64,000 bases of DNA from Sphingomonas changnyeongensis. Lineage in GTDB: Bacteria; Pseudomonadota; Alphaproteobacteria; Sphingomonadales; Sphingomonadaceae. The stretch lies in NCBI RefSeq assembly GCF_009913435.1, contig NZ_CP047895.1, forward strand, positions 938,501-1,002,500. Direction: 5' to 3'. Shown piece by piece: positions 37,911-52,035 of the stretch. Both the position numbers and the translations under genes were made by a program. Positions within the stretch are counted from its first letter, which is position 1; the number at the start of each line of letters is the position of its first letter. The notes beneath the pieces were generated by a model. That model saw nothing but the letters and a program-made list of their open reading frames with translations. It was not told where the DNA came from and ran no database searches.

Positions 37911-38749
37911 TCATTTGGCGGGCTTGACGAACTTGAGCGTCATGCGGTCGCTCTCGCCGATCGCGGCATAGCGCGCGCGGTCGGTGTCGCCTTCGGCAAA
38001 GCTTGGCGGCAGCGTCCACACGCCCTTGGGGTAATCGGCGGTGTCCTCGGGGTTGGCGTTGACCTCGGACGCGCCGGCAAAGCGGAAGCCGGCGGCTTCG
38101 GCCAGGCGGCGGACGGTCGACGTCTTCAGATAGCCGCTCGACTGTTCGCGCGCGGCGTCCGCCGCCTCGGGCAGCCGGTGCTCGACAATGCCGAGCACGC
38201 CGCCGGGCTTGAGCATTTCGAACATCTCGCGGAACGCCTTTTCGGCATAATCGGCCTTGGCCGGATCGCCCGAACCCATCCGCCAGTTATGCACGTTGCG
38301 GAAGGTCAGCACGACATCGGCGGTGCCGGGCGCGACCGGCGTGCCCCCCAGAAAGCCCGGAAAGCTCGCCTGGCCGACCTTGCCGTACAGCGCCGCATCG
38401 GTGGCGAGGAATTTGGCATAGCGGTCGGCGGCGCGCAGCGGCTGGGCGCCGATCAGTCTGCCTCTTGCCGCCAGATAGGGGCGAGGATCTCGGTGTACCA
38501 GCCGCCCATCGGCCAGATTTCGACCACCGTGTCGGTCGGCTTGACGCCGAAAAAGCTCAGCGTCTCGACCGGGTGGCGATATTGGTCGCGGGCGCGGTTC
38601 GCGGCGCTGCGATGCGCGCCCGCCGCCGCCTGTTCCAGCGCCTTGCGCTCGACGCCGGACGCGGGTTTGCCCGCTGCCCCGGCCATGGTTGCGCCCGCCC
38701 CGCCCAGGGCCACGGCCGCAAGCAGGGCCGCGATGATCTTCGCTCGCAT
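37911..38749 (-). CDS. Exported class I SAM-dependent methyltransferase-like protein (one frameshift)
   Basis: A protein of about 279 residues with a signal peptide ([16 protein letters not shown], cleavage near residue 26) followed by a methyltransferase-like domain: a motif I variant [14 protein letters not shown], then [13 protein letters not shown] and [13 protein letters not shown]. The glycine motif is degenerate. The frame breaks at GGGG 38478-38481; one added base joins EILAP to [15 protein letters not shown] precedes the ATG at 38749. Secretion of a SAM enzyme is puzzling, since SAM is cytoplasmic; substrate unknown. Confidence 0.75.
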
Positions 38750-38831
38750 CGGCATTCCTCCATTGTCGCTGTGTGGCCGACATTGGTGGCTCGCCATGAC
38801 AGTTGCAAGTCGGGCCCGTGCGGTTCGTCGG

Positions 38832-39885
38832 TCAGCGCATCCTTTGGTCGAAAAACGCCCAGGCCTCCTCGGCGAACTCGATGTCGCGATTCTGGGGCGC
38901 GGTGTCGGCGTCCTGGCGGACCGACAGGCTTGGCACCTTGTGCCCGCCGCCGTCGAGCCGCCACCAGATCACCGGGGCGGTGCCGGCATAGACATGCTCG
39001 ACCGCCGGGCCGCCATCGCCGGTGTCGCGCTCGACCGTGCGGATGATCGGCGTGACGCCGGCGAGCGCATTGATCTGGAGAAAGCGGTCGCGCGTCGCCA
39101 CCGCCGAAATCACCCGCCCGCGCACGCACAGCGGCGCATCGGCAACACAGCCGCCCGGATAGGGCATCAGCACCGTATCCCCGGTCGCCATCGTCATCAG
39201 CGCGGGCACGGCGCGCTGCGGCCCGGTGGTGCACAGCCCGGCCTCGGGCCGTTCGGGCAGCTGGCCGGCCGAGGTCGCGATGGCGGCGATGCGGTCGGCG
39301 CGTTCAAAGGCATAGCGGAAGGTCATCAGCGCGCCGTTGGAATGCCCGGTCATGAACACCGCGCCCGCGCCCAGCCCCAGCTCGCTCTGCAGCCGCGCGA
39401 TCAGCGCGTCGAGAAAGGCGGTGTCGCGCGCCTGTTCCTCGACCGCCGGGGCGTCGCTGCGGCAGTCGTTCCAGTTGCCGTCGATCGCGCTTGGATAGAC
39501 GGCGGCGAAACCGGCCCGGTCGGCAACCGTGCGGAACACCGACTGGGCGGACTGGGTCGCCGCATTGAGGCCGTTGCCGCCGCCGCCATGCAGCACCAGC
39601 ACCAGCGCGCGCGGCCGGCCCGATGGCGGCATATGGATCAGGAAGCTGCGCTCGACCCCGTCGACCCGGATGGTCGCCGCGCTCAGCCCCGCCGGATAGG
39701 GGCCGGGGTGGGGCGGGCGTCGGGCCGGGCGGGGGCAGGGTGGGCGGCGGCACAGCCGGCGGTGCGGGTGCCGGAGCGGGCGCAGGCGCAGGCGCGCCGC
39801 CGCCGCCACAGCCCGCCAGGGTGAGCGCCAGGATCAGGCCAGGGATCAGGCGGGGGATCAGGGCAGGGGCGATGGTCCGGGTCAT
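38832..39885 (-). CDS. Lipoprotein esterase of the PHB depolymerase/LpqC family (one frameshift)
   Basis: An alpha/beta hydrolase anchored as a lipoprotein: lipobox LAGC near residue 25, then a Gly run and a Pro/Ala linker, then the catalytic domain with LHGGGGNG (oxyanion loop), nucleophile GHSNGALM, and a Pro-Gly-Gly-Cys disulfide-like region. The His lies in DGGGHKVPS. The frame shifts by one base within the C-rich linker (about 39705-39735); removing one base gives 350 residues. GGAGGT precedes the ATG. Substrates may be short polyesters or feruloyl esters. Confidence 0.8.
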
Positions 39886-39947
39886 GTCACCTCCGCATGG
39901 CTGAACGCACACGGCCCGGCAAACCTTCGCGGTTCAACCCGTCAAGT

Positions 39948-41465
39948 TTACAGACATGCCTCGAGGAACGGCTGTTCGAACCCGAACTGTTTCGCCTTTT
40001 CAAGCGTGTAGGGCCTCAGGCCCATGGCGCGATATTCGCCGATGATCTTGCCGTCGGCGGTTTCGTCCAGATATTCGAACTTGAACAGTTCCTGGGTGAC
40101 GATCACCGGGCCTTCCATCCCGATCACCTCGGTGATGTTGGTCACGCGGCGCGAACCGTCGCGCAGGCGCTTCACCTGCACGATCAGGTCGACCGAGTCG
40201 GCGATCTGGCGGCTGATCGCCTCTTTCGGCACCTTGATGTCGGACATCATCACCATGTTCTCCATACGCGCCAGCGCCTCGCGCGGGCTGTTGGAGTGCA
40301 GGGTGCACATCGACCCGTCATGGCCGGTGTTCATCGCCGCGAGCATGTCGAAACATTCCGAGCCGCGGATTTCGCCCAGGATGATCCGGTCCGGGCGCAT
40401 ACGCAGCGCGTTGATGACGAGATCGCGGATGGTGATCGCGCCCTGGCCTTCAAGATTGGCCGGGCGGGTTTCAAGCGGTAGCCAGTGCGGCTGCTGCAGC
40501 CGCAGCTCGGCTGCGTCCTCGATGGTGATCACGCGCTCGCCCGGATCGATCATCTTGGACAGGGCGTTGAGCATCGTCGTCTTGCCCGATCCGGTGCCGC
40601 CCGAAATCACGATGTTGAACCGGCAGGCCCCCGCGATCTTGAGCGCGGTCGCCATTTTCGGGCTCATCGAGCCAAAGCCCGCCATCATGTCGAGGGTGAT
40701 CGGCTTGGCGGAGAATTTGCGGATCGAGATCGCCGTGCCGCGCAGCGACAGCGGCGGCACGATCACGTTGACGCGGCTGCCATCCTTCAGGCGCGCGTCG
40801 GCGAGCGGGGTGGTCTGGTCGACGCGGCGGCCGACCTGATTGACGATGCGCTGCGCGATCTGGAACAGATGCTCCTCGTCGCGGAACTGGATATTGGCCA
40901 CCTCCAGCTTGCCCTTGCGCTCGACAAAGGTCTGGTCCGGGCCGTTCACCATGATGTCGGAGATGTTGGGATCGGCCAGCAGCTCCTCGAGCGGGCCGAG
41001 GCCGAGCAGCTCGTCGACCAGCACCTTTTCGAGCGCGAATTGCTCGCGGCGGTTGAGCGTCAGCTTCAGCTCGGCCAGCACCTCGCCGATGATCGGGCTG
41101 AACTCCTCGGCCAGCTCGTCCTTCGACAGGGCGGCGGCGGCTTCGGGATCGACGCGTTCGAGCAGACGCGGCAGCACCTGCTCCTTGATGCGGTGGATGG
41201 AGGCTTCGAACCCTTCCTGGCGGGACGCCGCGGCCTCGCCGGACGATGCCTCGCGGCTCGCCAGCCGGGCCATCGCATCCATCTGCACCGGCGCGGCGGT
41301 GTCGCCATCGATGCCGGGCAGCGGCGGGAATTGTTCGGCGCTGGGCGGCGTGTCGACCGGGCGCGGCGCGGGTGCGGGCGCGCCGCCCTGCATCGGCCGG
41401 GCGACCCCGAAGGCGGGACGGCTGGGCAGGCCGGCCGCTCCCCCGCGTTTGCCAAAAGCGCTCAT
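39948..41465 (-). CDS. cpaF: CpaF-family secretion ATPase
   Basis: A 505-residue GSPII/IV hexameric ATPase that drives Flp/Tad pilus assembly. The N-terminal 75 residues are Pro/Ala-rich and disordered. The N-domain has LADPNISDIMVNGP, Walker A GGTGSGKTTM (about 288), the Asp box ITIEDAAEL, and the His/Walker B region MRPDRIILGEIRG. No other cpa/tad genes are adjacent in either direction, so this copy is solitary here. It precedes the lipoprotein esterase gene on the same strand. Confidence 0.93.
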   Translation of the reverse strand: MSAFGKRGGAAGLPSRPAFGVARPMQGGAPAPAPRPVDTPPSAEQFPPLPGIDGDTAAPVQMDAMARLASREASSGEAAASRQEGFEASIHRIKEQVLPRLLERVDPEAAAALSKDELAEEFSPIIGEVLAELKLTLNRREQFALEKVLVDELLGLGPLEELLADPNISDIMVNGPDQTFVERKGKLEVANIQFRDEEHLFQIAQRIVNQVGRRVDQTTPLADARLKDGSRVNVIVPPLSLRGTAISIRKFSAKPITLDMMAGFGSMSPKMATALKIAGACRFNIVISGGTGSGKTTMLNALSKMIDPGERVITIEDAAELRLQQPHWLPLETRPANLEGQGAITIRDLVINALRMRPDRIILGEIRGSECFDMLAAMNTGHDGSMCTLHSNSPREALARMENMVMMSDIKVPKEAISRQIADSVDLIVQVKRLRDGSRRVTNITEVIGMEGPVIVTQELFKFEYLDETADGKIIGEYRAMGLRPYTLEKAKQFGFEQPFLEACL

Positions 41466-41569
41466 CCCTGTGCGTCACCTTCCATATCTGTCCCGGTGAA
41501 TAAGCCGGAAACTTTTACGGAAGTGCTAACCGGGGTCAGGCAGGCAAGGCGGGGGAGGGCAAGGGGCCT

Positions 41570-42577
41570 CTACGCGTGCGCGCGCGCGAGGCGTGCGGAC
41601 GCGACCGTCATGCCGGCGCGACGCCGCCGGATCGCGGTGCCGACCACGCCGAACCCGGCGATCATCATCGCCCAGCTTGCCGGTTCGGGCACCGGGGCGA
41701 GGTTGAACTGGGTGACCATGTCGCGGAACAGCGCCGACTGGACGGCCGCTGTCGGGTGGACGCCGTCGAACGAGAAGATGCCGGCGCAGCCGGTCGCCTG
41801 GGCACGGGCCTGGATGCAGGTGGTGTCGGTGCGCATGGTCGGCAGGCCGAGCGACCCCGGATCGTTCGCCACGCGGCCGAAAAAGTCGATATAGGAATAG
41901 CGCATCAGATTGGTGTCGGACGCGAGCGTCAGCCCGTCCAGCCGCGCCTGAAGCAGCTGGTCGACCTTCAGCGCGAGCGGGTCGGTCGAGTTCGGGATGC
42001 CGGTGATCAGGATGTTGCGCGCCCCCAGCTGGTCGAGCGTCGTCACCGCATTGGCATAGATGCTGACCAGCGCCTCGATATAGGCTTCGGCATTGCCGAC
42101 CGGATTGAGCGCATTGGGATTGCCGGCAGCGAAGCGGCCCAGTGCGAAGATATCGTTGCCGCCCATGTTCAGGATGTAGAGCGCGTCGGCATCGCCCGCG
42201 GCCGCACCTTGCCGGGCGGCATAGGCACCCAGCTGCGGCGTCAGGTCGGGGATCGTGTCGGTCGTGTCGCTGACGATGCGCGCGCCGCCAAAGGCGAAAT
42301 TGTTGCCGCCGCGCAGCGACGCGGTCGTGGCCGTGCCGAACAGCTGGTAGTTGATATAGTCGACATAGTTATAGCCGTTGGTGAACCGGCCGGGGAAATA
42401 GCCCACCGCCTGATTCGGCGTCGCGCCGCCGGTAACGACGGCGATGTTGCCGGCATCCACCAGGCTGTCGCCGAACACATAGAGCGCCGAGAATCGCGGG
42501 TTTGCCGTAGCGGCAGAACCATGTGCCGCCAGCAGTGCCGCGCAGGCTGTGGCCGCCATCTTCAGGGCACGGATCAT
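41570..42577 (-). CDS. Secreted SGNH/GDSL esterase with PEP-CTERM tail
   Basis: A 335-residue exported lipase/esterase. After the signal peptide (ATANP, about residue 26) comes block I FGDSLVDAGN with catalytic Ser38, block III GGNDIFALG, and block V DGVHPTAA with the Asp and His. The C terminus is a PEP-CTERM signal (PVPEPASWAMMIAGFGVVG then RRRR), so it should be handled by an exosortase coded elsewhere. GAGGAGGACG precedes the ATG. It lies downstream of the atp operon on the same strand with a 191-base gap. Confidence 0.9.
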   Translation of the reverse strand: MIRALKMAATACAALLAAHGSAATANPRFSALYVFGDSLVDAGNIAVVTGGATPNQAVGYFPGRFTNGYNYVDYINYQLFGTATTASLRGGNNFAFGGARIVSDTTDTIPDLTPQLGAYAARQGAAAGDADALYILNMGGNDIFALGRFAAGNPNALNPVGNAEAYIEALVSIYANAVTTLDQLGARNILITGIPNSTDPLALKVDQLLQARLDGLTLASDTNLMRYSYIDFFGRVANDPGSLGLPTMRTDTTCIQARAQATGCAGIFSFDGVHPTAAVQSALFRDMVTQFNLAPVPEPASWAMMIAGFGVVGTAIRRRRAGMTVASARLARAHA

Positions 42578-42768
42578 GTTCGTCCTCCTCTCCTTGTTGT
42601 TTTCAGGAGAAAAGGTGCGGAGCGATCGGGCCGCTGGCAAGGAAAATGGTTAAGCTTTGATGACCGCCGGCGGCACTGCACCGCCACGGGACAGATAGGC
42701 CGCCCGGATGTCCGTACGAAAGCAATGGCGCGTGCGGGGCCGCCGCGCGGCCCCGCTTATCGCCGGGT

Positions 42769-43023
42769 TCAGCCCGCCCGGTCGGCGAGCACCGTCAGCC
42801 CGCGATCATTGATCTCGGCAAAGCCGCCTTCGACGGGGATCGCCACCGGCTCCGCGCCCGGCGCGGCGAACACCAGCAACACGCCGTCGCGCAGCGTCGA
42901 GACGAAGGGCGCATGGCCTTCGAGCACGCCGAAATCGCCCTCGGTGCCGGGCACCGTCACCATATGGACGTCTTCGGACCGCACGAGCTTTTCCGGGGTC
43001 ACGAGTTCGAAATGCAGGGGCAT
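42769..43023 (-). CDS. atpC: ATP synthase F1 epsilon subunit
   Basis: An 84-residue epsilon subunit, the N-terminal beta-sandwich form lacking the C-terminal inhibitory helices, as in many alphaproteobacteria. The family pattern is [10 protein letters not shown] then [17 protein letters not shown]. It is the last F1 gene and starts one base after the stop of the inserted secreted protein, so its translation depends on the same transcript. Confidence 0.95.
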   Translation of the reverse strand: MPLHFELVTPEKLVRSEDVHMVTVPGTEGDFGVLEGHAPFVSTLRDGVLLVFAAPGAEPVAIPVEGGFAEINDRGLTVLADRAG

Positions 43024-43024
43024 G

Positions 43025-45030
<2,006 letters not shown>

Positions 45031-45059
45031 TTACAGCGCTTGGGCGCCGCGATCCTAAA

Positions 45060-45611
45060 TCAGTTTTGGGGTTTCACGAACGCGAATGTAATCAGGTGTT
45101 GGTGCTCACCTATACGTCTGTCGGACGACGTAAGAGCAATCGCTGAGGTGCGCCCCGAACTTTTGAGCTGAGCCGATCGGAATGTCAGTGTGGCATCCCC
45201 TTGTTTTCGGCTTTGTCCTACCGTCGGCTCGGCGTTTCCGGCTAACTCTCCAACCAGCGCCTCGTAAGCGGCTACAACGGAACCTTCCGCTGCTTCAGCG
45301 ATCCGAACTTCGCAGATCCCGGCAGGGTTATAGCCCAAAAGAAAAATGCCATCGGATGGGCTCCGGATGGCCCAGCCTAAGCCCCCCGGCACTCCGTATA
45401 TGCCGGTAACGACCGCGTCCGGAAGTTTCGCCGCAATAGGATTGGTAACGCCCAGAACCAAATTGGCTTTCGCCGACGAGCCCTCGGTGACGACGCAAAA
45501 AGCTTTGAACAGCCGCATCGCTTCCACGGCGCGTGCATCGCTTTCCGCAGACGCAGGGCTCGCAAACGCCAGGACAGCGAACAGCGGCGCGACTTTCAAA
45601 GCTTGCATCAT
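45060..45611 (-). CDS. Secreted protein of unknown function inserted between atpG and atpD
   Basis: A 183-residue protein with a good signal peptide (cleavage near SPASAES, residue 22). I do not recognise it. The mature part has Cys in [10 protein letters not shown], a centre [19 protein letters not shown] then [14 protein letters not shown], and a Ser/Thr-rich end. It starts in an ATGA overlap with the atpG stop. Composition is unlike atpA or atpD (bases 45061-45120 hold 29 G+C of 60; 46801-46860 in atpA hold 42 of 60), suggesting acquisition. Confidence 0.7.
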   Translation of the reverse strand: MMQALKVAPLFAVLAFASPASAESDARAVEAMRLFKAFCVVTEGSSAKANLVLGVTNPIAAKLPDAVVTGIYGVPGGLGWAIRSPSDGIFLLGYNPAGICEVRIAEAAEGSVVAAYEALVGELAGNAEPTVGQSRKQGDATLTFRSAQLKSSGRTSAIALTSSDRRIGEHQHLITFAFVKPQN

Positions 45612-46492
45612 AGAGCTTCCGCGCCCGAGATGATTTCGACCAGCTCCGTCGTGATCGCCGCCTGGCGGGTCCGGTTATACTGGATGGTCAGGCGGTTGAT
45701 CATGTCGCCGGCGTTGCGCGTCGCATTGTCCATCGCGGTCATCTGCGCGCCGAAGAAGCCGGCCTGGTTTTCAAGCAGCGCCGAATAGATCTGGATCGCC
45801 ACATTCTTGGGCAGCAGATCGGCGAGGATCGCTTCCTCGTCCGGCTCATATTCGACCGCCGCCGACGCGCCGGTGGCTGCCGCCGCATTGCCGGTGTCGA
45901 TCGCCGCCGGGATGATCTGGCGCGCGACCGGTTCCTGCACCAGCGCCGACTGGAAGCGCGAGAAGATCAGGTGCGCGACGTCGAACTCGCCGGCGTCGAA
46001 GCGGGCGATCAGGTCGCGCGCGATCGCCTGCGCATCGTCGAACCGCGCGGTCTTCGCATGGCTCATGTCGTGATCGGCAAGGATCATCGACGGGAAGAAG
46101 CGGCGGATCGCCGCACGGCCCTTGCGCCCGACGATGTAGAAGCGGACCGTCTTGCCGGCGGCGATCAGCTCTTCGGCCTTGCGGCGCGCCAGGCGGACGA
46201 TGTTGGTGTTGAAGCCGCCCGCCAGGCCGCGTTCCGACGTCGCGACGACGATCAGGTGCACGGCGTCGCGCCCGGTGCCCGCCAGCAGGCGCGGCGTGGC
46301 GGCGCTGATCGTCACCCGCCCGGCAAGCGAGGCCATCACCGCGCCCAGCCGTTCGGCATAGGGACGGCCGGCCATGGCCGCGTCCTGCGCGCGCTTCAGC
46401 TTGGCGGCGGCGACGGTCTTCATCGCCTTGGTGATCTTCTGCGTCGACTTCACCGAGCCGATGCGGATTTTGAGCGCCTTGAGACTGGCCAT
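45608..46492 (-). CDS. atpG: ATP synthase F1 gamma subunit
   Basis: The central rotor stalk, 294 residues. The N-terminal coiled coil [20 protein letters not shown] and the C-terminal helix [17 protein letters not shown] (here [17 protein letters not shown]) are the classic ends, with [11 protein letters not shown] in the Rossmann part. The start at 46492 fits the family. Its stop overlaps the start of the secreted protein gene downstream by 4 bases. Confidence 0.98.
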   Translation of the reverse strand: MASLKALKIRIGSVKSTQKITKAMKTVAAAKLKRAQDAAMAGRPYAERLGAVMASLAGRVTISAATPRLLAGTGRDAVHLIVVATSERGLAGGFNTNIVRLARRKAEELIAAGKTVRFYIVGRKGRAAIRRFFPSMILADHDMSHAKTARFDDAQAIARDLIARFDAGEFDVAHLIFSRFQSALVQEPVARQIIPAAIDTGNAAAATGASAAVEYEPDEEAILADLLPKNVAIQIYSALLENQAGFFGAQMTAMDNATRNAGDMINRLTIQYNRTRQAAITTELVEIISGAEAL

Positions 46493-46585
46493 CTGGTCAA
46501 GCTTCCGGTCTGGCGGGCCGGCCGGGTGCGCTGTCGCCCCGGCCGCCTGCCGCAAACGGGAGGGAACGCCCCTCCCGTTCAGAGT

Positions 46586-48672
<2,087 letters not shown>

Positions 48673-48891
48673 GCGCTCAATGTCCTCCAAGACAGGATAG
48701 CTTCCCCGCGACAAAGGGTGCGCGCGGACGCGCCCGGCGAGGTCGCGGCGCGGTTAGCAAAGCGCCCCCCGCGATGCAAGCCGCTCGCGCAGCCGGGCGC
48801 GGCTGGCCTTCCCCGCATCATCGGGCGTGTTTCATCAAAGCGTCACGCCCGGATAACCCTTTGTTGGCCATTGGCGCGGCAGGGACGGGGC

Positions 48892-50625
48892 ATGAATGCG
48901 GTGAACGCAATCTTGACCAGACTCGTGCGCGACCGGTCCATCCGCGGGCGAATCGCCCGGCTGACCGCGGCGATGATCGCGCTGCAGGCGCTGCTCGCGC
49001 TCGCGCTGGCGGCCGGCACGCTGACGGCGCGCCACACGCTCTACACCCTGGTCGACGACCGGATCGAGCCGATTGGCGAGCTGCAGGCGGTGGTTGACGG
49101 CTATACCGATGCGCTGGCGCTGGCCCACAAGGTCAAAGGCGGGCTGCTGGCCCCTGCCGGCGCGATCAGCGCGATCAACAGTTCGCTGCCGCGCATCGAT
49201 GCGCAGTGGCGGCGCTTTGCCGCCCGGCCGATGCCGCGCGCCCATCGCAATGCCGTCCGCCTGGTGGCCGAGGATATCGTCACCGCCCGCGCCGCGACCG
49301 ATGCGCTGCTCAGGACGCTGCGCCGGGGGCAGATGGAGGATCTCGACTTCTTCGTGAATGGCGAGCTTTACGCCGGGATCGATCCGCTGACCGTGTCGAG
49401 CGGGCTGCTGATCGCCGCGCTGCGCGCCGATGCCGCGCATGAAAAGGCGCGGCTCAACCGGTTTTTCCTGATCGCGGGCATCGCCGTGTCGGCGCTGCTC
49501 GCCGGGGCGGCCGGCGTCGCCTGGTGGGCGGCGGGCGTGGGACGGCGGCGGATCAGCGACCCGCTGGCCGCGATTGCCGAGGCGACGCGGCGGATCGATT
49601 CGCGCGACCAGCCGATCCCGTTCCTCGACCGCGATGACGAGATTGGCGAACTGGCCCGCGCGCTTGCCTATGCGCGCGACCGCGCGATCGAGGCGCGGCG
49701 GCTGGAGAAGCAGCGCGAGCGCATGGCCCGTGATCTGGCGGAGCGCGAGCGCGCGGCGCTGCTGGCGCGCGATGCGCGGGCGGCGCGGCTCGATGCGGTG
49801 TTCGCCCGGTTCGAACAGGATCTGGCGCGGATTGTCGGCACGCTGGCCGCCGCCGGGCGGCAGATGCGCGAGGCGGCATCGGGCACGCTGCAGCGCGCCG
49901 ACGATACCGAGGCGAGCGCGCGGATGGCCGCCGACATGGCCGGGCACACGGCGGCCGGCATGCGGGTGATTTCAACCAACGCCGCCGCGCTCGTCGAGGC
50001 GATGGGCGAAATCAGCGCCGAGGCCGATCAGACGCGCGGCCATGTCGCCGTGGTGCGCGACCAGACGGCGGCGAATCGCGCCCGCGCCGCCGCACTCGAT
50101 GCGCTGCTGCGCGAGGTGGCCGATGTGCTGTCGCTGATCGGCGCGATCGCCAGCCAGACCAATATGCTGGCGATCAACGCTGCGATCGAGGCGACGCGGG
50201 CCGGCGATTCGGGGCGCGGCTTTGCGGTCGTGGCCGACGAGGTGAAGGCGCTCGCCCGCCAGACCCAGGCCGCCGCCGCGCAGATCAATGCGCGGCTGCG
50301 CGAGATTGACGGGATGGCGCGCGGCGTCGTCCAGTCGAGCGGCGATGTGCAGCGGCTGGTCGAGGCGCTGGACGGGGCCGCCTGCCGGATCGCCGATGCC
50401 GTGACCCAGCAAAGCGGGGCGAGTGCCGCGATTTCGACCGCCATCGCCGATGTCGAACAGGGAACGAGTAATGTCGCCGCCGGCATGGGCCAGCTGCAGA
50501 ACCGCGCCCTGGTCGCGCGCCGCAATGCCGATGACCTGTCGGCGCTGTCGGAGGAAATCGCCCGCCAGTCGGATCTGCTCAGCCGCGAGGTTCAGGATCT
50601 GATGGCGTCGGTCAGGGCGGCCTGA
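48892..50625 (+). CDS. Methyl-accepting chemotaxis-type membrane receptor
   Basis: A 577-residue protein with a transmembrane helix at about 24-45, a periplasmic helical bundle of about 150 residues, a second helix at about 190-212, a HAMP-like segment ([25 protein letters not shown]), and a long coiled-coil signalling domain. The hairpin tip has [19 protein letters not shown], then [16 protein letters not shown]. These match MCPs; the C terminus lacks a CheR-binding pentapeptide. It is monocistronic, divergent from the atp operon. No che genes are nearby, and the ligand is unknown. Confidence 0.92.
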   Translation: MNAVNAILTRLVRDRSIRGRIARLTAAMIALQALLALALAAGTLTARHTLYTLVDDRIEPIGELQAVVDGYTDALALAHKVKGGLLAPAGAISAINSSLPRIDAQWRRFAARPMPRAHRNAVRLVAEDIVTARAATDALLRTLRRGQMEDLDFFVNGELYAGIDPLTVSSGLLIAALRADAAHEKARLNRFFLIAGIAVSALLAGAAGVAWWAAGVGRRRISDPLAAIAEATRRIDSRDQPIPFLDRDDEIGELARALAYARDRAIEARRLEKQRERMARDLAERERAALLARDARAARLDAVFARFEQDLARIVGTLAAAGRQMREAASGTLQRADDTEASARMAADMAGHTAAGMRVISTNAAALVEAMGEISAEADQTRGHVAVVRDQTAANRARAAALDALLREVADVLSLIGAIASQTNMLAINAAIEATRAGDSGRGFAVVADEVKALARQTQAAAAQINARLREIDGMARGVVQSSGDVQRLVEALDGAACRIADAVTQQSGASAAISTAIADVEQGTSNVAAGMGQLQNRALVARRNADDLSALSEEIARQSDLLSREVQDLMASVRAA

Positions 50626-50711
50626 GCGCGAGGGTTTGACCGCAAGCGGCGGGACGCGGCTTGCGCGCCGCCGGGGCATGATGGCCATCCGACAGACCAA
50701 GGCCCGCCGCC

Positions 50712-51929
50712 ATGCCCGCACCCGATACCTGCCCGATCCTCCAGCGCCCCGCGTCCCCGGGCCTTCCAGCCTCGCAGCTTGCGACCGCGCCGGCGGCGGC
50801 GCACAAGCTGGCGGCCATGCCCGACCGCGCGGCCCCGCTGCCAGACCCGCCTGCCGACCTGCCCGACACGCCCGGTGCCGCCGCGCCGGGCGGGATCGAT
50901 GCGGATCTGGCCTGGGCGGCGGTGCTGCGCCGTGACCGGGGCTTTGACGGACGGTTCGTGACCGGCGTGATGACGACCGGCATCTATTGCCGGCCAAGCT
51001 GCGCCGCGCGCCATCCGGGCCGGGCCAATGTCCGTTTCTTTGCCGATGGTGAGGCGGCACGGGCGGCGGGGCTGCGCCCCTGCCTGCGCTGCCGGCCGGA
51101 CGAGGTGGCGCGCGATGCGGCGGCGCTGGCCCGCGCCATTGATCTGATCGCGGCCGCCGATGCGCCGCCCGCGCTTGGCACGCTCGCCGCCGCGGTCGGC
51201 TATTCGCCGGCGCATTTCCACCGGCTGTTCCGGCGCGCGACCGGGGTTACCCCGGCCGATTATGCGCGCGCGCTGCGCGCCCGCCGCGCCGAAACCGCCC
51301 TTGCCGGAGACACCCGCGTGACCGATGCGATTTACGAGGCCGGCTATGCCGCGCCCAGCCGCTTTTATGCCGAGGCCGGGGACCGGCTGGGCATGACGCC
51401 CCGGGCGTGGCGGGACGGCGGGCGCGGTGTCACGATCCGCTTCACCGTCGCTGACACCGCGCTCGGCCCGATGCTGCTCGCCGCGACCGGGCGGGGAATC
51501 TGCCGGCTGGCCTTCGAAGAGGACGAGGCCGGGCTGCGCGCCCGGTTTCCAAATGCGGTGATCGAGCCGGGCGGCGCGGCGCTTGACGGGCTGGTCGCCG
51601 CGGCAGTGGCGGCGGTCGCCCGGCCGGATGCCGCGCCTGATCTGCCGCTCGATATCGCCGGCACCGCCTTTCAGCAGGCAGTGTGGCGCGAACTGTCGCG
51701 CGTGCCGCCGGGGCAAACGGTCAGCTATGCGGCCCTCGCCGCCCGCGCGGGCCGCCCCGGCGCGGCGCGCGCGGCGGGCAGCGCGTGCGGGGCCAATCAG
51801 GTCGCGGTCCTCATTCCCTGCCACCGCGCGCTGCGCGGCGACGGCAGCATGGGCGGCTATGCCTGGGGGCTGGACCGCAAACGCGCCCTGCTGGCGCTGG
51901 AGCGGGGCGCGGCGCCCGATCCTGAATAG
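50712..51929 (+). CDS. ada: Bifunctional Ada DNA repair methyltransferase / transcriptional activator
   Basis: Repairs methylphosphotriesters and O6-methylguanine and activates the adaptive response. The zinc domain has Cys93 and Cys97 (IYCRPSC) with Cys124 and Cys127 (PCLRC), Cys93 being the methyl acceptor. The AraC-type helix-turn-helix follows (about 155-240). The O6-MGT domain ends with acceptor Cys370 in IPCHR. The first 60 residues are Pro/Ala-rich and unmatched; an internal ATG at 50817 may be the true start. Methylation of Cys93 should switch on its own promoter. Confidence 0.93.
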   Translation: MPAPDTCPILQRPASPGLPASQLATAPAAAHKLAAMPDRAAPLPDPPADLPDTPGAAAPGGIDADLAWAAVLRRDRGFDGRFVTGVMTTGIYCRPSCAARHPGRANVRFFADGEAARAAGLRPCLRCRPDEVARDAAALARAIDLIAAADAPPALGTLAAAVGYSPAHFHRLFRRATGVTPADYARALRARRAETALAGDTRVTDAIYEAGYAAPSRFYAEAGDRLGMTPRAWRDGGRGVTIRFTVADTALGPMLLAATGRGICRLAFEEDEAGLRARFPNAVIEPGGAALDGLVAAAVAAVARPDAAPDLPLDIAGTAFQQAVWRELSRVPPGQTVSYAALAARAGRPGAARAAGSACGANQVAVLIPCHRALRGDGSMGGYAWGLDRKRALLALERGAAPDPE

Positions 51930-52035
51930 CGCCAAAAGTCCCGCGGCCTCGGACCGCAGGCTTTGACCGCTCTGATTTGTTGGTTTGCCCGCGTTTTCCG
52001 AACCGTCAGGTCAGTCCATCTGACTGGAAACCGCG

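Noticed and set aside
42734-42756. GC hairpin after atpC as a terminator
   Set aside because: A 9-bp stem exists but no U tract follows on the minus strand, so termination there is unsupported.
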